This document shows, piece by piece, positions 6,799-7,487 of a stretch of DNA of 7,487 nucleotides. The DNA is from Bacteroidales bacterium (GTDB lineage: Bacteria; Bacteroidota; Bacteroidia; Bacteroidales; WCHB1-69): positions 1-7,487 of the forward strand of contig JAGCRI010000157.1 in assembly GCA_017964755.1 (NCBI GenBank). The letters are read 5' to 3'. Made by a program: the position numbers and the translations under genes. Under the pieces are notes generated by a model. The model was not told the origin of the DNA. It made no database searches and was given only the letters and a program-made list of their open reading frames with translations. Within the stretch, counting starts at the first letter, position 1. Each line of letters starts with the position of its first letter.

Positions 6799-6825
6799 CT
6801 AAAAAAATTCTAAAAAACGCTAAAA
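6799..6825 (+). repeat. Three CTAAAA units at 10-11 base spacing in the leader
   Basis: CTAAAA occurs at 6799-6804, 6810-6815 and 6820-6825, so the start points are 11 and 10 bases apart, about one DNA helical turn. The A-tracts would lie on one face of the helix. They could bend the DNA or provide an A-rich, unstructured leader for translation. The function is unknown. Confidence 0.45.
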
Positions 6826-6833
6826 TAACAATT

Positions 6834-7487
6834 ATGACTACAAAAGAAAAAACTCAAAACATCAATCTGCTGACAGATTTCGGATTCAAGCGCTTCTTCG
6901 GGACAGAACACTACAAAAAGAACCTCATCCACTTCCTCAACGCATTCCTAGGTCAATATATCGGACCAGTCAAGGACATCAGGTATTTGCCTACGGAGCA
7001 ACTCGGCCTGCGCGAGAGTGAGAAGCGTCTTGTCTTCGATGTCTTCTGCGAGAGGAATGAGGATGAAAAAATTATAGTCGAGATGCAGAAAGCTGACCAA
7101 GAGTTCCTCAAAAGCAGGATTGTTGCATACTCATCACGCATTATCAGCAGCGCGCTTGAAAGCGGCGACTTGGAGTACCGATACCCTAAAGTCATATCAA
7201 TCGTACTTGCTGATTTCAAGATACTGGAGCTGAAAAACAGCGACAAATTCATCCAGCATGTGATGCTAAAAGATGACGATAACAATATTTTTTTGGACAA
7301 GATGTCGTTTCTTTTGATAGATTTGAGTAAATTTGCCGGTCAAAAGGAGTTCGTGCAGTATGCCGATGACAAGGAGAAATGGTGCTATGCGATAAAGAAC
7401 ATGTGGCAGATGAAGGAGGCGGACATACCGAAGAGATACGGGATATTCCACGAACTGTTTGAGGAGTGTAACATTTCAAAATTGAAC
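6834..7487 (+). CDS. PD-(D/E)XK nuclease-family transposase/Rpn-like protein, 3' truncated
   Basis: The ATG at 6834 opens a frame with no stop up to the window end (218 codons seen; the family usually has about 290-310). The N-terminus LLTDFGFKRFFG (12-23) and LIHFLNAFLG (31-40) is the hallmark of the PDDEXK_2 / Rpn group. The nuclease core is visible as Asp69 in VFDVFC (67-72) and Glu83-Met-Gln85 in IIVEMQ (80-85), the D...ExQ form of the PD-(D/E)XK metal site. SRIVAYSSR at 94-102 fits the Arg-containing helix that follows. Relatives in E. coli (RpnA and others) are DNA endonucleases that raise RecA-independent recombination and have been linked to phage defence; they are annotated as transposases without good evidence of transposition. 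No terminal inverted repeats are visible. The gene has its own good promoter. Both catalytic positions are intact, so it is probably not a relic, but the C-terminal part cannot be judged. Confidence 0.88.
   Translation, partial: MTTKEKTQNINLLTDFGFKRFFGTEHYKKNLIHFLNAFLGQYIGPVKDIRYLPTEQLGLRESEKRLVFDVFCERNEDEKIIVEMQKADQEFLKSRIVAYSSRIISSALESGDLEYRYPKVISIVLADFKILELKNSDKFIQHVMLKDDDNNIFLDKMSFLLIDLSKFAGQKEFVQYADDKEKWCYAIKNMWQMKEADIPKRYGIFHELFEECNISKLN

Noticed and set aside
6953..7300. Minus-strand open frame of 115 codons opposite the PD-(D/E)XK gene
   Set aside because: Antisense shadow; the plus-strand frame carries the nuclease motifs.
1..7487. Search by eye for tRNA, rRNA, CRISPR repeats, IS ends or phage genes
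   Set aside because: Nothing with repeated spacing, cloverleaf pattern or terminal inverted repeats was found in the intergenic parts, which total only about 370 bases.

Overview
The window looks like chromosomal DNA from a member of Bacteroidota, probably Bacteroidales. The evidence is the absence of clear Shine-Dalgarno sequences, A-rich leaders, -7 elements of the form TAnnTTTG (4839-4846 and 6785-6792), a Bacteroidota-type topoisomerase III, and a PD-(D/E)XK 'transposase/Rpn' gene of the kind that is abundant in this phylum. The species cannot be told from the sequence.

Region 1 (1-3240, plus strand) is the tail of an envelope operon. It holds the C-terminal two thirds of an MMPL/RND-type exporter (cut by the window start), a LolA-like periplasmic carrier that overlaps it by ATGA, and, 18 bases later, an outer-membrane beta-barrel protein resembling DUF1207. 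Inner-membrane exporter, periplasmic carrier and outer-membrane barrel together suggest that a hydrophobic molecule or lipid is moved to, or modified at, the outer membrane. An MMPL exporter next to a LolA-like protein is a known pairing in aryl polyene and dialkylresorcinol/flexirubin clusters, but no biosynthetic gene is inside the window.

Region 2 (3241-4755, minus strand) has a short AT-rich convergent gap and then a membrane-anchored SGNH/GDSL hydrolase, which faces the envelope operon and diverges from topB.

Region 3 (4756-6684) has a divergent intergenic region with a good plus-strand promoter and then topB, DNA topoisomerase III. All the expected type IA motifs are present except that the second Asp of the TOPRIM DxD motif is Gly.

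Region 4 (6685-7487) is a very AT-rich gap with palindromes and a strong -7 element. It leads into a PD-(D/E)XK nuclease-family (Rpn/PDDEXK_2) gene that runs off the window end. No RNA gene, CRISPR array, insertion sequence end or plasmid/phage module was seen. The most unusual points are the altered TOPRIM motif, a PagL-like His-x-Ser...Glu pattern in the outer-membrane barrel, and the exporter/carrier/barrel arrangement. None of them proves a new system.
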